DNA of 57,126 nt from Ophiocordyceps camponoti-saundersi (nom. inval.) (taxonomy: Eukaryota > Ascomycota > Sordariomycetes > Hypocreales > Ophiocordycipitaceae): NCBI GenBank assembly GCA_003339415.1, contig PDHQ01000196.1:1-57126 (forward strand), written 5' to 3'. Positions within the stretch are counted from its first letter, which is position 1. Each line of letters starts with the position of its first letter. The notes beneath the pieces are model-generated. The model was not told where the DNA came from, ran no database searches, and saw only the letters and a program-made list of their open reading frames with translations. This document shows, in pieces, positions 32,366 to 43,177 of the stretch. The position numbers were made by a program, and so were the translations under genes.

Positions 32366-33610
32366 ATGAAGTTCAAAGACCTACTCCTCCTCACGGCCAG
32401 CGCAATCATAATCCCAACAGAAGCCATAGACCCAGAAGCAGTAGCCCGAAGATTCACCAACTCGCTACGGCAAAAAGTCGTCATCGACTGGGGCAACGAT
32501 CCCCCCGAGACAAAGGACGAGACGTGGGAGTTCACCTGCAGGGCTCACTGGAGCATAACCTGCTGGCGGACGTGGTTCACCCGTCGCGAGCGGCTCCTTA
32601 AGCCCAAACCATGGGGCGACGAGGCCGAGGAGCCCGTCATCGCCGTCGATTACGACTCCGTCCCGCAGAAGAGGGTGCTGAACATAAACTCCACCCCCAT
32701 CCCCGTCCACACCGAGGACTCGACCTGGCTCTCCGAGGCGACGACGCACGGGTGGAACGCGGGCGCGACGCTGAGCCCGGGGAACAACATCGCCGTCTCG
32801 GGAGGGTATTCCTACTCCAAGCTGACGTCCCGCCTCACCATCAAGTCGTTCGGCATATCCGAGTCTTGTCCTGGTGGCTTTCACTGCCGGTTCGAGACTT
32901 GGTTCTATCACGTACAGTATACAGGCGCTTGTCAACGTACGGCCACCATCAGCTGCGACAACGAATACAACATGTGTCCCCTGACGAGGGCGCCGTCCGT
33001 AGGACAAAAAAGGCATCCGAAGGCCTTGGAGGTCATCAAATGCAACCAGTTCTTCCAATGGGGTTGGAAGTCTTGCTGGGACAGTCAAGGTCCAGGCTTC
33101 GGTTACACAAACACCGACTGCTCGTTACGCATTCCCATCCTCGAAGCCAACCGGCAGCCGCTCTCGACGCTCGTCTTCGTAAAAGAGGACCACCGTGGCC
33201 TGACATCGGACGACTCCTCTTCGTCACGGGGACGACAGGGATATCGACCGTTCCCTTATGGAGACCAGAATCAAGCCCCGACTGCTGTCAAGGCCGGCAC
33301 CGACTGCATGTTTTTCCTCGACACGGACGAATGGTACGATGCCTATCTCAAGACTTATTATGATACTTCAAGTGGCGACTGGTTCTCCAGGGTCGACGCC
33401 CCTGCGCCCGTCATCCCGCAACATATGCACTCCGAAGGCTGTCCGCCGACTGAGACGCAAGAATCTGCCGGTGCTGAGAGTAGACAGCAGCAGACGACCA
33501 GTACCGTTTTACGAGACGGAACTCGCCTAAAGGGTTCCTTGGGTCAGCGATCAGTGACGCCAAGAAACGTCGAGGTTAAAGTCGTCGCCGGTTTCCGAGG
33601 TTTCATATAG
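32366..33610 (+). CDS. secreted cysteine-containing protein of unknown function
   Basis: Single exon, 414 residues. Signal peptide at about 1-20 (KFKDLLLLTASAIIIPTEA). The central region (about 110-260) has alternating polar/hydrophobic strands rich in Ser, Thr and Gly (TTHGWNAGATLSPGNNIAV, SGGYSYSKLTSRLTIKS) and several Cys (CPGGFHC, GACQRTATISC, NMC, KC, SCW, DC). The alternating Ser/Thr segment resembles the beta-hairpin stretch of aerolysin-like pore-forming folds, but there is no diagnostic motif and I would not call it such without a structure search. The tail from 330 is Ser/Gln-rich and probably disordered. Nothing indicates truncation. It shares its promoter spacer with the divergent secreted protein gene. 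Confidence 0.72.
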   Translation: MKFKDLLLLTASAIIIPTEAIDPEAVARRFTNSLRQKVVIDWGNDPPETKDETWEFTCRAHWSITCWRTWFTRRERLLKPKPWGDEAEEPVIAVDYDSVPQKRVLNINSTPIPVHTEDSTWLSEATTHGWNAGATLSPGNNIAVSGGYSYSKLTSRLTIKSFGISESCPGGFHCRFETWFYHVQYTGACQRTATISCDNEYNMCPLTRAPSVGQKRHPKALEVIKCNQFFQWGWKSCWDSQGPGFGYTNTDCSLRIPILEANRQPLSTLVFVKEDHRGLTSDDSSSSRGRQGYRPFPYGDQNQAPTAVKAGTDCMFFLDTDEWYDAYLKTYYDTSSGDWFSRVDAPAPVIPQHMHSEGCPPTETQESAGAESRQQQTTSTVLRDGTRLKGSLGQRSVTPRNVEVKVVAGFRGFI

Positions 33611-33849
33611 TGGTGAATTGTGTTTCCTTTTTGTCTTTTTTTTTCCTTGTGTAATTTATTTATACGAAGAGAGATGACCACCGGCAAAAGGTTATATGGT
33701 TTGTTTCTTCAGACTTATACGGCCCTTCGTTCATTTGTTGACTGATGGTGAAAGTATAAAGGAAGGAAAGCCAGCCCTCTTAGGCTTCCGAAACCGTCCG
33801 CCGTCTTCTTCATTCCCTTGACCAGAAGGGTACCGTCCGGCTCGGCAGA

Positions 33850-35727
33850 TTAAAGTCCGTTTACAGCCGAAAGCTTCCGCAACGCCTCGCCGGGCGTGAC
33901 AAAGAAGGCGACGGCAATAATGACGTAGAGGCCGAGGAGCATGGCGCCTTCGAGGTAATTGGACTTGCCATCCTGGAACATGTACGTAGACACCAAGACG
34001 GAGATGGCGAAGGCGACTGTGGAGACTGCGTGGTTTTGTCAGTCTTGGTCGACGACGACTATTCGTAGTGCGAGCTGATGCATCTCCGAACGTCGTCAAC
34101 TCAGCACTTACACGTTTCAAAGTGGAGAGTCATTGGCTGGCCGATAATCCAGCCGACGATGACCAGAAAAGGGGTCAAACCCAACGCTATCTGGATAGAG
34201 GAGCCGATGGCGACGCTCATGGCCAAGTCCATCTTGTCCTGCATGGCGACCACGACGGCGGTAACGTGTTCGGCGGCGTTGCCCACGATAGGAATAAGGA
34301 TGAGTCCGATAAATGTCTTGCTGATGTTTTCGGTCGCAACAATTGCGTCGATGCTTCCAACCAGGTATTGGGCACAGATGGCGACAAGAACGGTAGTAAT
34401 GATGAGAACGGTAGCGGCTGAGACGGGACCTATTTCGGGATCGTCGTCGTCCTCGGTGGTGTGGTTTGTCATGTTGAGGAGACGTGGGGGGGTTTCTGCC
34501 CGACCATTGTGTGTTTGATCATTGTGTGCCTGACCATTGTGTGCCTGACCATCATGTGCTTGACCGTTCTGGCCCGCGACACCGTTTTGGCTTTCAGCTT
34601 CAAAGAGGTTGCTATGCGTGCGAAGCTGGAAACTGAGGTAGACGATATAGAGAAGAAGGAGTAGCACAGCCGTCCCATGGGATAGAACGAGAATGCTGTG
34701 CTGCATTTTCCCCCCGTGCGACCCGTTCTTATCCATGACAGCGTATAACTGCAACACGTCAGAAACATGGTGACTTGGAATCCAGGGACAGCCTCACAGC
34801 GGCAGGGAGAACAAGAGAAGCAGAAGAAAGGGTCATCAAGGAACAAGTGGTCTGAGCGGCAGCTTTGGTGAACTCTTGTTCGGTTCCCTGGCCACTGGTG
34901 CCGCGATGACGCAGGCCACCGAGCAAGAAACAGGTGCCCGTGACGAGAAGAAGGTTGGACAAGATGGATCCCAACATGGAAGACTGAACAACTTCAATTT
35001 GACCATCCTTGAGAGCGATGACGCTGACCTAGACATTCGGGGGTTAGGAAGAGACAGGATTCTTGGTGAGGGGAGGAAAGAAGAAAGGAAGAAGCAAATT
35101 TACATACGATGAGTTCGACGGCATTGCCAAAGGTAGCACTCAAAAGGCCGCCCAAGGCTTGTCCGAGCCTGGCCGCAATCTCCTCGGTAGCAAAGGACAA
35201 GACGGCAGCAAGCGGGATGATGGCGAGGAAGTTGAGAGAGAAGACGACGACGGGTCCCCAAGCCAAGGCTCCAGCGACGATGCCAAGTGGGACGGTGACG
35301 AGGAGAAGGTTGACATAGTCTTGTTAAGTTGTGGGGAAAGCTTGCGTGTCAGTGGATGGAGAAGAAGGAGGAGTAGGAGAAGTATGTATGTATGTATGTG
35401 TGTATGTACATAGGAGTAGGGGAAATAGGAATAGGGATAGGAGGACTAGGAATAGGCAGGCGGGCATAGGAAAAGAAAAAGAAAATAACAGGGCGACGAA
35501 CTGCTGAGAAGAGTCACCTTGGTGACGTGCCAAAGAGAAGCGCAGATCCTAATGGCTAGTGTGTTACTGTCTCTTCCGGGCGTTTCCCTCCGGTCGAAGA
35601 AGAAGGCCTTCCAGCCGTCGACAGAGGGCGGGGTGGAGGGGCTATGAGCCGAAGACGGGCCGCCGTGGTGGGGAAGAAGGGCCGTGCCCTCGTGGGGACC
35701 CCTTGTTGGTTTGTTGGAGCTCATCAT
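33850..35727 (-). CDS. VCX1: vacuolar-type Ca2+/H+ antiporter (CAX)
   Basis: Predicted 493-residue polytopic membrane protein exchanging cytosolic calcium for protons, usually at the vacuole. Minus-strand exons: 35727-35502, 35319-35108, 35028-34798, 34748-34112 and 34025-33850. All introns are GT-AG (182, 79, 49 and 86 bp) and the frame closes. The two CAX repeats are clear: [19 protein letters not shown] (c-1 region) and [20 protein letters not shown] (c-2). The central cytosolic loop holds a His/Asn/Gln tandem repeat ([13 protein letters not shown] and similar) and an acidic EDDDDPE. Exon 1 could also end earlier at 35518, but only the 35502 donor keeps the frame and gives the expected [14 protein letters not shown]. 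The first intron carries an ATGT microsatellite. Confidence 0.9.
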
Positions 35728-36593
35728 CCGTGCACCGTTTTTTTGGGTGGGTGGGATAGTTGGATGGTAGCTGGCAAGGAAGCAAGCAAGCAGGGGATGA
35801 TGATGGTGGAGGGAGTAAGGGAGACGCGAGAGAGAGAGAAAGACAAGGCTGGATGTGTGTATGTATGTATGTTGCTGTTGCTGTTGCTGTTGCTATTATG
35901 GTCGTTGTTGTTATTATCCTTGGGCGTGGTCGTGATGGTCGTCGTCATGGCTGTGGTGGTGGTGGAGATATGGTGGTGGGTGGCGGGAAACGGCTATCAG
36001 TTGTGCTACCATCTATTCGTACATACATACAAACGGAAAACGCGCACGCGAATCCCACTCCTATTGGCCAATGTTCATTCACTGGGTGCCCGTTAGAAAA
36101 GGGCCGGAGCCGGAATCAAGATGTTCCTCCTCCCTCGAACCCTGACGTAGGTGGGTGGGCAGCGTCCTTTCGTCTAGGTTGCAAGTCTGTAGTGCGAATA
36201 GGATATTGCCCCTAGTAGTAGCTACTCAGTAGTAGCTACTCAGTAGTAGCCGGCCAGAAAGTAGGTAGGGTCGCCTTACCCTGCTCTACTCGTCCCTTTA
36301 TCTTACATACACGACCTATCCGTACTTCACTCCTACTACGACTCTACTCCTACGACTGCCGGCCCCAACGTCAGATACAGGTCTCTCTGCTGGTCTCTAA
36401 ATCTTGTTCATCTCGTGGCCTCCCTCCCTCCCCTCCCTCCCGTCACACACACACAAAGACTCTCTCTCGCTCTCTATCTCTCTCTTTCACTCACTCACCC
36501 CCGTACATACATACATACATCCTCCTCTCTCTCTCTTTCTCTCTCCGCTACTTCAAAATCATCAACCCCAACAGAGGAGGCAACAACAAGAGC
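35728..36593. promoter_or_regulatory. divergent spacer CAX / GATA-finger gene
   Basis: 866 bp with TGTA, GTTGCT and TACA microsatellites, a direct repeat of AGTAGTAGCTACTC-type sequence (about 36213-36250) and a CT-rich leader (36465-36545) before the GATA-finger gene. No coding sequence supported. Confidence 0.4.
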
Positions 36594-37225
36594 ATGTCAC
36601 CCTCGCCGGTGGCGTCAACCGCCCGCTCGGCCGATGGATCCAAACCAGAAATGTCCCTCAACGCCTTGCTGCAAACCGAGAGCTTCGAGCTAGTGAGCTT
36701 TCTCTTTGCTCGTCTGTTACCTCCCCCCATGCCGCCCCCGAGACTGACGCGAGCAATCAGATCCGGTTAAAAGCCGACCTCCTCGCCCGCATGGCCGACG
36801 ACTTCCCCGGCTACAACGGCGTGCTGCACAACCCGATAGCCGACGGCGACCTGGATGGCGTGCTCCGTCTGTCCGGTAACATCGTCACCAGCCTCGACAA
36901 GATTGTCCTGCTGCGGAGCCAGCTGCAGACGGCCGTGCCTGAGCCCGTGGCCGAGCCCACCAGGCGTCACCCAAGGATGAAGCGGGTAAATGTAAAGAAC
37001 AAAGTCCCGCCTCAAGCGTTGCGGACACGCGAGCTGACCGACTTGTTTGATCAGCACAAGGCAGTCTCGTCGCACGCCTGCCACAAGTGCGATACGACCG
37101 ATACACCCAAATGGCGAGCCGGACCCCACGGGCCACACAGCCTCTGTAACGTCTGCGGCTTGTTGAATGCGAAGAAGAAGAAGAGGCACATGCTCAGGTG
37201 GTCCTCGAGGCCCATCGAAAGCTGA
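36594..37225 (+). CDS. small GATA-type zinc-finger protein
   Basis: Predicted 187-residue nuclear protein. Exons: 36594-36692 and 36761-37225 (68-bp intron, GTGAGC to AATCAG). The N-terminus is short (MSPSPVASTARSADGSKPEM). A helical region at about 35-90 (RLKADLLARMADDFPGYNG, LSGNIVTSLDKIVLLRSQL) may mediate dimerisation. The single C-terminal finger is at about 150-172, C-x2-C-x18-C-x2-C (CHKC, TPKWRAGPHGP, CNVCGLLNAKKKKR). The x18 spacing is the fungal IVb type seen in white-collar and related factors, and the basic tail should contact DNA. It is much smaller than AreA/NsdD/SreA-type regulators and has no PAS domain, so the name cannot be assigned. The ATG choice rests on the good splice; a longer frame upstream reads through CT-rich leader and is not credible. 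Confidence 0.82.
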
Positions 37226-39091
37226 ATCGCCCATCTCCCTCTCTCTCTCTCTCTCCCCTCCGGGCACGGCATACCGGGTAAAATTAAATGAAAAAAAAAA
37301 AGTTCCTTATACAACTAGCCTCGGCAAGGAACCGACCGTTATTGGATCTAGGAACGAAGGCAGATTTTGTACGCCTTTTTCTTCTTCTACTTCTACTTCT
37401 ACTTCTACTTTTCTCTGCAGCTTCACCTGTATATCAAAAGAACTGCAGCTTTTTACATTAGGACATTATTAGTTCATGCCTACCTACCCTTAGGTTAAAT
37501 GGTAATCAAGGCAGATTTTCTTCTGCTCCGCATCGTTTTTCGGTTGCCATTCTGCATCTATTGCAACTGGAGAAGATATCCATGACAAAGGTAGGACAGA
37601 CATGGCGTCATTGCAAACTTGCTTCTTCTTCTGCTGCTGCCAACGTGTGCTCTTGGCCAGCCGAGGCAAAGCAAAGCGATCCGGCCCCACTAATCCGGCC
37701 CCGTCCCCTAGTGGGCCCGGATCGCTCCGTCGGCGCCCTTCTCTAACACAGGAGAAGCACAGATCTTACAGGAACAGCATCTCACAGGCTGACTAGCTGA
37801 TACCCCGGCATGGATAAGAGAGCGGAGCCATTGCGGCAAATCATAGCCCGTGATTTTCTTGTCGAGTTCTCTCTGATAAGAGGAAGCAAAAGCATCACAT
37901 CCCAGACGATGAGGGGAATGCTGGTCCTAGCTGCGAAACGGTTTTCCCTCCTCCCTGACTTGACCTGAGTCGAGATGGGGCAGAGAACTCAGCCGGATAG
38001 TACCTACCTAAGCAGGGTGGCATAGTAGCAGCGATACCTACCTACCTACCTAGGTGTTGGCCCTGGCATGGGTAAACGGTGATTCGGGGAGGGGGCTTCT
38101 TACCTTGCCGTCGACTGAGCCACCCCCAAAGAAAAGAGAAGCCCTTAATGCCCAGGGGCGCATGTCTGATGCTGTCCTGGGTAGGTATCTTCCGGCGCGA
38201 CCGTTCAGGGGTTCGAACCTGATGAGGGCGAGATGGTGTTTCTAGACGCACGTAGGGTTTTCGCTTAGAACAGCTGATGGGTTTGCATTGAGCCCTATGC
38301 GTCTTCCGTCGTGGCTATGTTTCCTCTGACGTTTATGCTTGAAGACGTGTCTGTAAGTTGGAACAGGTTGCGTTTACATACAGACCTACCTACATACATA
38401 GGGGTTTTGTCTCGTCCATCTGGCTCATCAACCAACTACCCGACTATGTTGACTGGGAAAAATTTGATCTTCGTCCGATAGATTACAGCAAATTAGTTCA
38501 TCTGATCTTTCCCTTCGACAAGTTTCTACTTGATCGAACGGTCTGTATCATCAGTGCATGATCGACGCGACAGAAGGGAATGCAACAAACTCCCCTTACC
38601 CGATCACCATCAACATACATACAATACATACATACATACATAATCCATGGACGTTATGGTTAACTCTAAGCATAACAGAATCCTCAGGCTATATGCTTGA
38701 ACGAATGTGTTAGAGCTCCTGTCGATCAAGCCTACATCTAAACTCCTTGAAACTGGGAACGCGAGGCCGAGTCATGGGATGGGGAAGAAAGGGGGGAGGA
38801 AGCTGTACTTCTAGATCCGATGCGAGTTTCTAGGAAAGCCATGAGGAGAGAGAGACGAGGTCGTTTGCTTGTCTATTTAAACCCCTTTCTCAACCGCTTC
38901 ATCTGGGGGTTATGAACCTGTTGTAACTCTTCCTCTTCACTTCTCTCTTTTTCCTCTTTAAACAACTACTTTTTTTTTTTCTTCTCAAACATCTTCAACC
39001 CTGAATCCGCCGGGCGGGAAAGAGTTGACTCTTTAAAACAAAACCAACTCTTAAAATATCATCATCATCATCATCCACACCCAAAAAAAAA
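37226..39091. other. 1.9-kb intergenic region
   Basis: No supported gene. Contains a CTTCTA repeat (about 37380-37412), CCTA repeats near 38036-38053, TACA repeats (38610-38642) and A/T-rich leader sequence before 39092 with an ATC repeat (39056-39074). A tRNA B-box-like motif at about 38210 was examined and rejected. Confidence 0.5.
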
Positions 39092-39376
39092 ATGAAGCTG
39101 TCCATCTTCGCCGCCGCAGCGCAGTTAGCCCTCCTGACCAGCGCAGCAACGCTGAACCTCAAATGCAACAACAACCAAAACGTCATCATGAAAGTCTGCA
39201 AGAATGGGAAAGCGACTCAGGTAACGACCAACAGCAACGTCGTCAAGAACCTAAACGACGCCAAGACCAACCAGTGCGTGATACAAAACGCAACGGGCGG
39301 GGGCTGCGGTGTAAACGCCGTCAATAAATTGAAGCAGCAGAAGAATGTCGTCACTCAAGCGAAGATCAAGACTTGA
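39092..39376 (+). CDS. small secreted protein, four cysteines
   Basis: 94 residues, single exon. Signal peptide 1-18 (KLSIFAAAAQLALLTSA). The mature part of about 75 residues is basic, with Asn, Lys, Val and Gln dominating and four Cys (KCNNN, VCKN, QCVI, GGCGV), enough for two disulfides. Not recognised. The size, secretion signal and cysteines fit the broad class of fungal candidate effectors or antimicrobial peptides, but function is unknown. The leader carries an ATC repeat and a run of nine A directly before the ATG. Confidence 0.72.
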   Translation: MKLSIFAAAAQLALLTSAATLNLKCNNNQNVIMKVCKNGKATQVTTNSNVVKNLNDAKTNQCVIQNATGGGCGVNAVNKLKQQKNVVTQAKIKT

Positions 39377-40381
39377 GATGAATATGAAAGCTGCAAATAA
39401 CTGGGAGTCGGATATATACATACGAATCTGTGGTTAAAGATGGCATGTTTGTTTTTTCCCCTTACTTAGATACTCTACAGGTTACCTTTCTTCCTTTGTT
39501 ACCCTTTTTGTGTTATTTAGAAACTGAGAGGTTTTACATACTTGTTATATGTATGTATGTTTGTCTTGTTAAACCAAGCAGCAGCTTTTTGCCTCATCTC
39601 AGACTCAGACTCCGGAGAAGACTTGGGCCAGGTTGCCAGTGGGATGAGAGAGAGGCTAGACAAGACTACATGATATCACGGCTATGCTCTATCTCTATCT
39701 CTCTCTCCCCCTTTGCTGATGATCATCAGGCTTGGCTTCAATCGTCTCTACGTGGGTCCCCAAACGTAACATTCACTCGAACCTATCCACTCACACATTA
39801 TCATGCCCCCTTTTTTCCGCATTGAACCTCTACCAAAGACGCGCCGGCCCGTTCATGCCAATCTGACGGGCACCTACCTACAGCCAACCCACCGGCTATG
39901 CTCATCTGATGATGTCGCGTCCGTTCCCGACAACCTTAATTTGCCCCCTGTTTGATCCCGTCCGGACGCGTCCTCGTTAAGAGCTTAACTACCTCGTCTC
40001 TGCTCTCCCGCTGCTGTCAAAGTCCCCCTCCTTGTTCTTGTGTTGCCAATACCAACAAGGATTGCTTGCGAATCCTTTCGTCATACGGGGAGAGAGCTGA
40101 GAGACTGACGAGCCTGGGTGAGTTTGTCCTCCTTGTGCTACAGACAAACTTCAACTCTGAGTAACGTGAGCTCTTAACCAACATCCCCCCTTTTCAGTTC
40201 ATCCTTCTCTTTTTCTTTCTTATTCTTTCGCTTTTTCCTCGCTCTCTCTCATACGCTCTTTCACGCTCCCTCGTTCTCCATCGACACACACACACACTCT
40301 CTATTTCTATCTCGAATACACACATTCTCTCTCTTTCTCTCTCTCTCTTTCTTACACATCGCCAACTCGCTTCTTCCCGCT
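39377..40381. other. spacer small secreted protein / Cu-Zn SOD
   Basis: About 1.0 kb, no gene. The last 180 bp is CT-rich (40200-40375) and is probably the core promoter and leader of the SOD gene. Confidence 0.5.
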
Positions 40382-41365
40382 ATGCAGCTCTTCGAAACGC
40401 TCTCCATCTTGGCCCTCCTCTTCTCCGCCGCCTTTGTCTGCGCAAATCCTCAGGTCCAGACTTCTGTCGAACAGGCCTCCGATGGAGAAAGCTGCGACGT
40501 CACTCAGCCGCAGACGCCGCCGGGAGTGATTGGAGGAGAATCTCCCAACGTGTATAAGGCGGCCAAAAGCGTCAAGGCTGGTAAGTGCGCTTTGTTCTTC
40601 ATCTTCTCACCAGCTCGTCATCAGCTTCATCTTCATCCTCGTGACTTCGCTGACCATCATATAAAAAAAGTCTGCCTTCTTCGCGGCAAAGGAAACGTCA
40701 GCGGAACCGTCATCTTCGAGCAAGAGTCCGAATCAGCTCCGACGACAATCAGCTACAACATCGTGGGAAACGCTCCCAACGCGGAGCGCGGCTTCCACGT
40801 CCACACGTTTGGAAACCTCACCGACGGCTGCGCCTCAGCCGGGCCTCATTGTGAGTCTTTTCGAGATATGCTCATGAGTCATACATGCATGTAAAACGCC
40901 AAGAAGGGAGCAGCTTAGTTACTGACCTTCTCTCTCTCTCTTCCTTGTGAACAACGACAGACAACCCCTTCAACAAGACGCACGGAGCTCCTACCGACGC
41001 TGTCCGTCACGTGGGGGACTTGGGAAACATCAAGACGGATGATCGAGGCGTTGCCATCGGCATCTTGACCGATAGTCAGATCAAGCTCATGGGCCCTTAT
41101 AGCGTCATCGGAGTAAGAGATTCTTTCTTGTTCTTGGACAAAGGCTGATTGATGATGATGATGATGATGATGATGTTGCTGTTGTTGTAGCGAGCTGTTG
41201 TTATTCACGACGGCACTGACGACCTTGGCAAGGGCGGTCACGAGCAATCTATGCAGACGGGAAATGCCGGTGGTCGTCCCGCTTGTGGTTTGTCTTGCTT
41301 CCCTTCCTCTGAGTCTTTACTTGCTAACGAAAGTCGTACAAGGTGTTATTGGCGTTGCCAACTGA
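40382..41365 (+). CDS. secreted Cu/Zn superoxide dismutase
   Basis: Predicted 216-residue enzyme converting superoxide to oxygen and hydrogen peroxide outside the cell. Five exons: 40382-40580, 40671-40850, 40961-41112, 41191-41287 and 41343-41365; all introns GT-AG and the frame closes. Signal peptide about 1-21 ([16 protein letters not shown]), then about 45 variable residues. Core motifs: [11 protein letters not shown], the copper ligands in GFHVHTFGN, the bridging and zinc ligands in [12 protein letters not shown], zinc Asp in the [11 protein letters not shown] area, and the last copper His in AVVIHDG. Disulfide cysteines are in DGCASAGP and PACGVIG. It ends at GVIGVAN, the usual SOD end, so no GPI anchor tail. 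Intron 3 (41113-41190) contains an (ATG)n repeat. The exon 2 acceptor is AAG. Confidence 0.93.
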
Positions 41366-42889
41366 TTAATGAGGGTTACGGAGTCACAGTTGGCTGGCAA
41401 GCACCATGCATATGTACAATACTCGAAGAGAGAAAGGGGTGAGGAGAGTGAGATGGTCTCCTCAGGGGCTGAATGAGAACTTTGGAGTTGACCACACGGG
41501 AAATGACTTGGGCTTCTGAACACATTGCGTTAACGTGATTGCAAGGCAGACTTCGTGATCCTCGAGAGAAAGAGCAACGATGGTTACATTCCTCCATGAC
41601 GAGTCCTCTAGCAGGGGTCCCCCCCCTCTCCCCCCTCTCCCCCAAAGGCCGGACCCTCGGCGGCCGAAAAGGAATGGCCCGAGACGGGGAAAGATCCGTC
41701 GCCATCAAGGACAATCGACGGCTTCCCCACACGATGTCGCTGCTTAGCTTAGCCTCAAAGCGAGTAAGGCAGATTGGCAGGGGTATACATAGACACTAAG
41801 GAAGAAGTGCATCTCGAGGCATTCCTCTTCTTTCGATGCAGGCGAGGTTGACCAGAGTGTTGATGTCGGGTTTCTGCCTTGTTCACTCTTATCTAGTCGG
41901 TGCATGAAGCACAAGGAGATGTCGTGTGTGGCTTGCTGCTGGCTCGTGGTCATGGTCAAGATGTTGAGGGGTTAGGGTTAGTTATGGTTAGACTTGGATG
42001 ACATGCATCGTGAGCTTGACTGTGCACTACCCGAGTCATACATACGGATTTATACCTAGATAAGTTCCCGTGGAGATGTTGATTGTGATCGACATGACAG
42101 GTGGTCGATCGACGGGATTCTACGTCCGTAAACCCGGATAGTGATGGGTCTGCCACGGTAATCCCTCGGCTTCAGGTTTAGCATTCTCTTTCTCTCTAGA
42201 CTCCTACGAAGATTGTTATCCAGCAAGCATTACTCTCTTAGATACAAGGCCAGAGATGGCTCTTGATATGAGCACGTATGTACGTATGTAAAGACACCGT
42301 ATCAGAAGTGGAAATCTCTTCATCAAGACTCCCACAACAAGCCAACTCTGCCTCGAGACCGGATCCGGCAACGAGAAAACAAGACATCAAGGGAAGGGGG
42401 GGGAAACGCCCCAGAGATTGACACGTCATACGATTCCTCATCTACCTTGTAAAGTGGAGGCGGCCACGAGTCAGTAACTCTATGTAGCCGCAATGCCAGT
42501 TGTCATCGACATTCAACAGGTTCGCCTCCTGAGCAGAATGCCTTGCCCTTGACACCATCAGCTGCTCGCTTTCATCGGGACATGTTAGCGCAAGGCAACA
42601 TTGATCGGCTCTGCTTGCCTGACGGGGTAATATCTTGAAGACAGATGGGCGTACGAGTTGGCCAGCATGAACAGTCTGGGGGCAAGACGGCGAGAGTTGG
42701 ACTGATTCGTGCTATCTGGCTGGAAATATTGTGAGGATGATGCTTTAGAGAGTTGGCTTTTGATTCTGCCTCACGAAGCCGTATCAGACTTGGCTCAACA
42801 GAGGCATTGACAGGTATACATGGCACATATAAAGAGAGACTCTTTTTCCACCACGGAAACGTAGTGAGACTCTCACCCGTACTCTCTCT

Positions 42890-42932
<43 letters not shown>

Positions 42933-43177
42933 TGTGTGCCTTTTCTCCGTGTCCTTCTACTGTCTCTTCCAGTTTCCTTCTCTACTTCACTCTGTCTGTC
43001 TCTCCCCAAGTCCCTTGACTGTCTCTTCCAGTCAGTTTCCTTCACTGTCTGTATCTCTCTTCAAGTCCCTTCAACCGTCTTTTCCAGTCTCCTTCACTCT
43101 CTTTTTCCCTCCATCATCAAACTACCAGACTTCTCCATCAAGTTTCTTCCCATCCCAGCAGATAGGACATACGCAAG
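41366..43177. other. 1.8-kb spacer with CT-rich leader of the repeat-protein gene
   Basis: No supported gene. Contains a telomere-like motif (41968-41981), then a (CT)n tract (42886-42928) followed by a CT-rich imperfect tandem repeat of about 57-60 bp (GTCTCTTCCAGT-type units near 42960, 43019 and 43075). These run up to the start codon at 43178. They probably form the core promoter or leader; a 5'-UTR intron is possible because each unit ends in TTCCAG. Confidence 0.5.
41968..41981 (+). repeat. short telomere-like repeat
   Basis: GGGTTAGGGTTAG, about two TTAGGG units, 1.2 kb upstream of the cysteine-repeat array. A degenerate continuation (TTATGGTTAG) follows. Confidence 0.45.

Noticed and set aside
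38160..38240. Possible tRNA at a GGTTCGAACC motif
   Set aside because: The motif resembles a B box, but a normal 7-base T loop does not form with a paired stem, and no acceptor or anticodon arms can be built around it.
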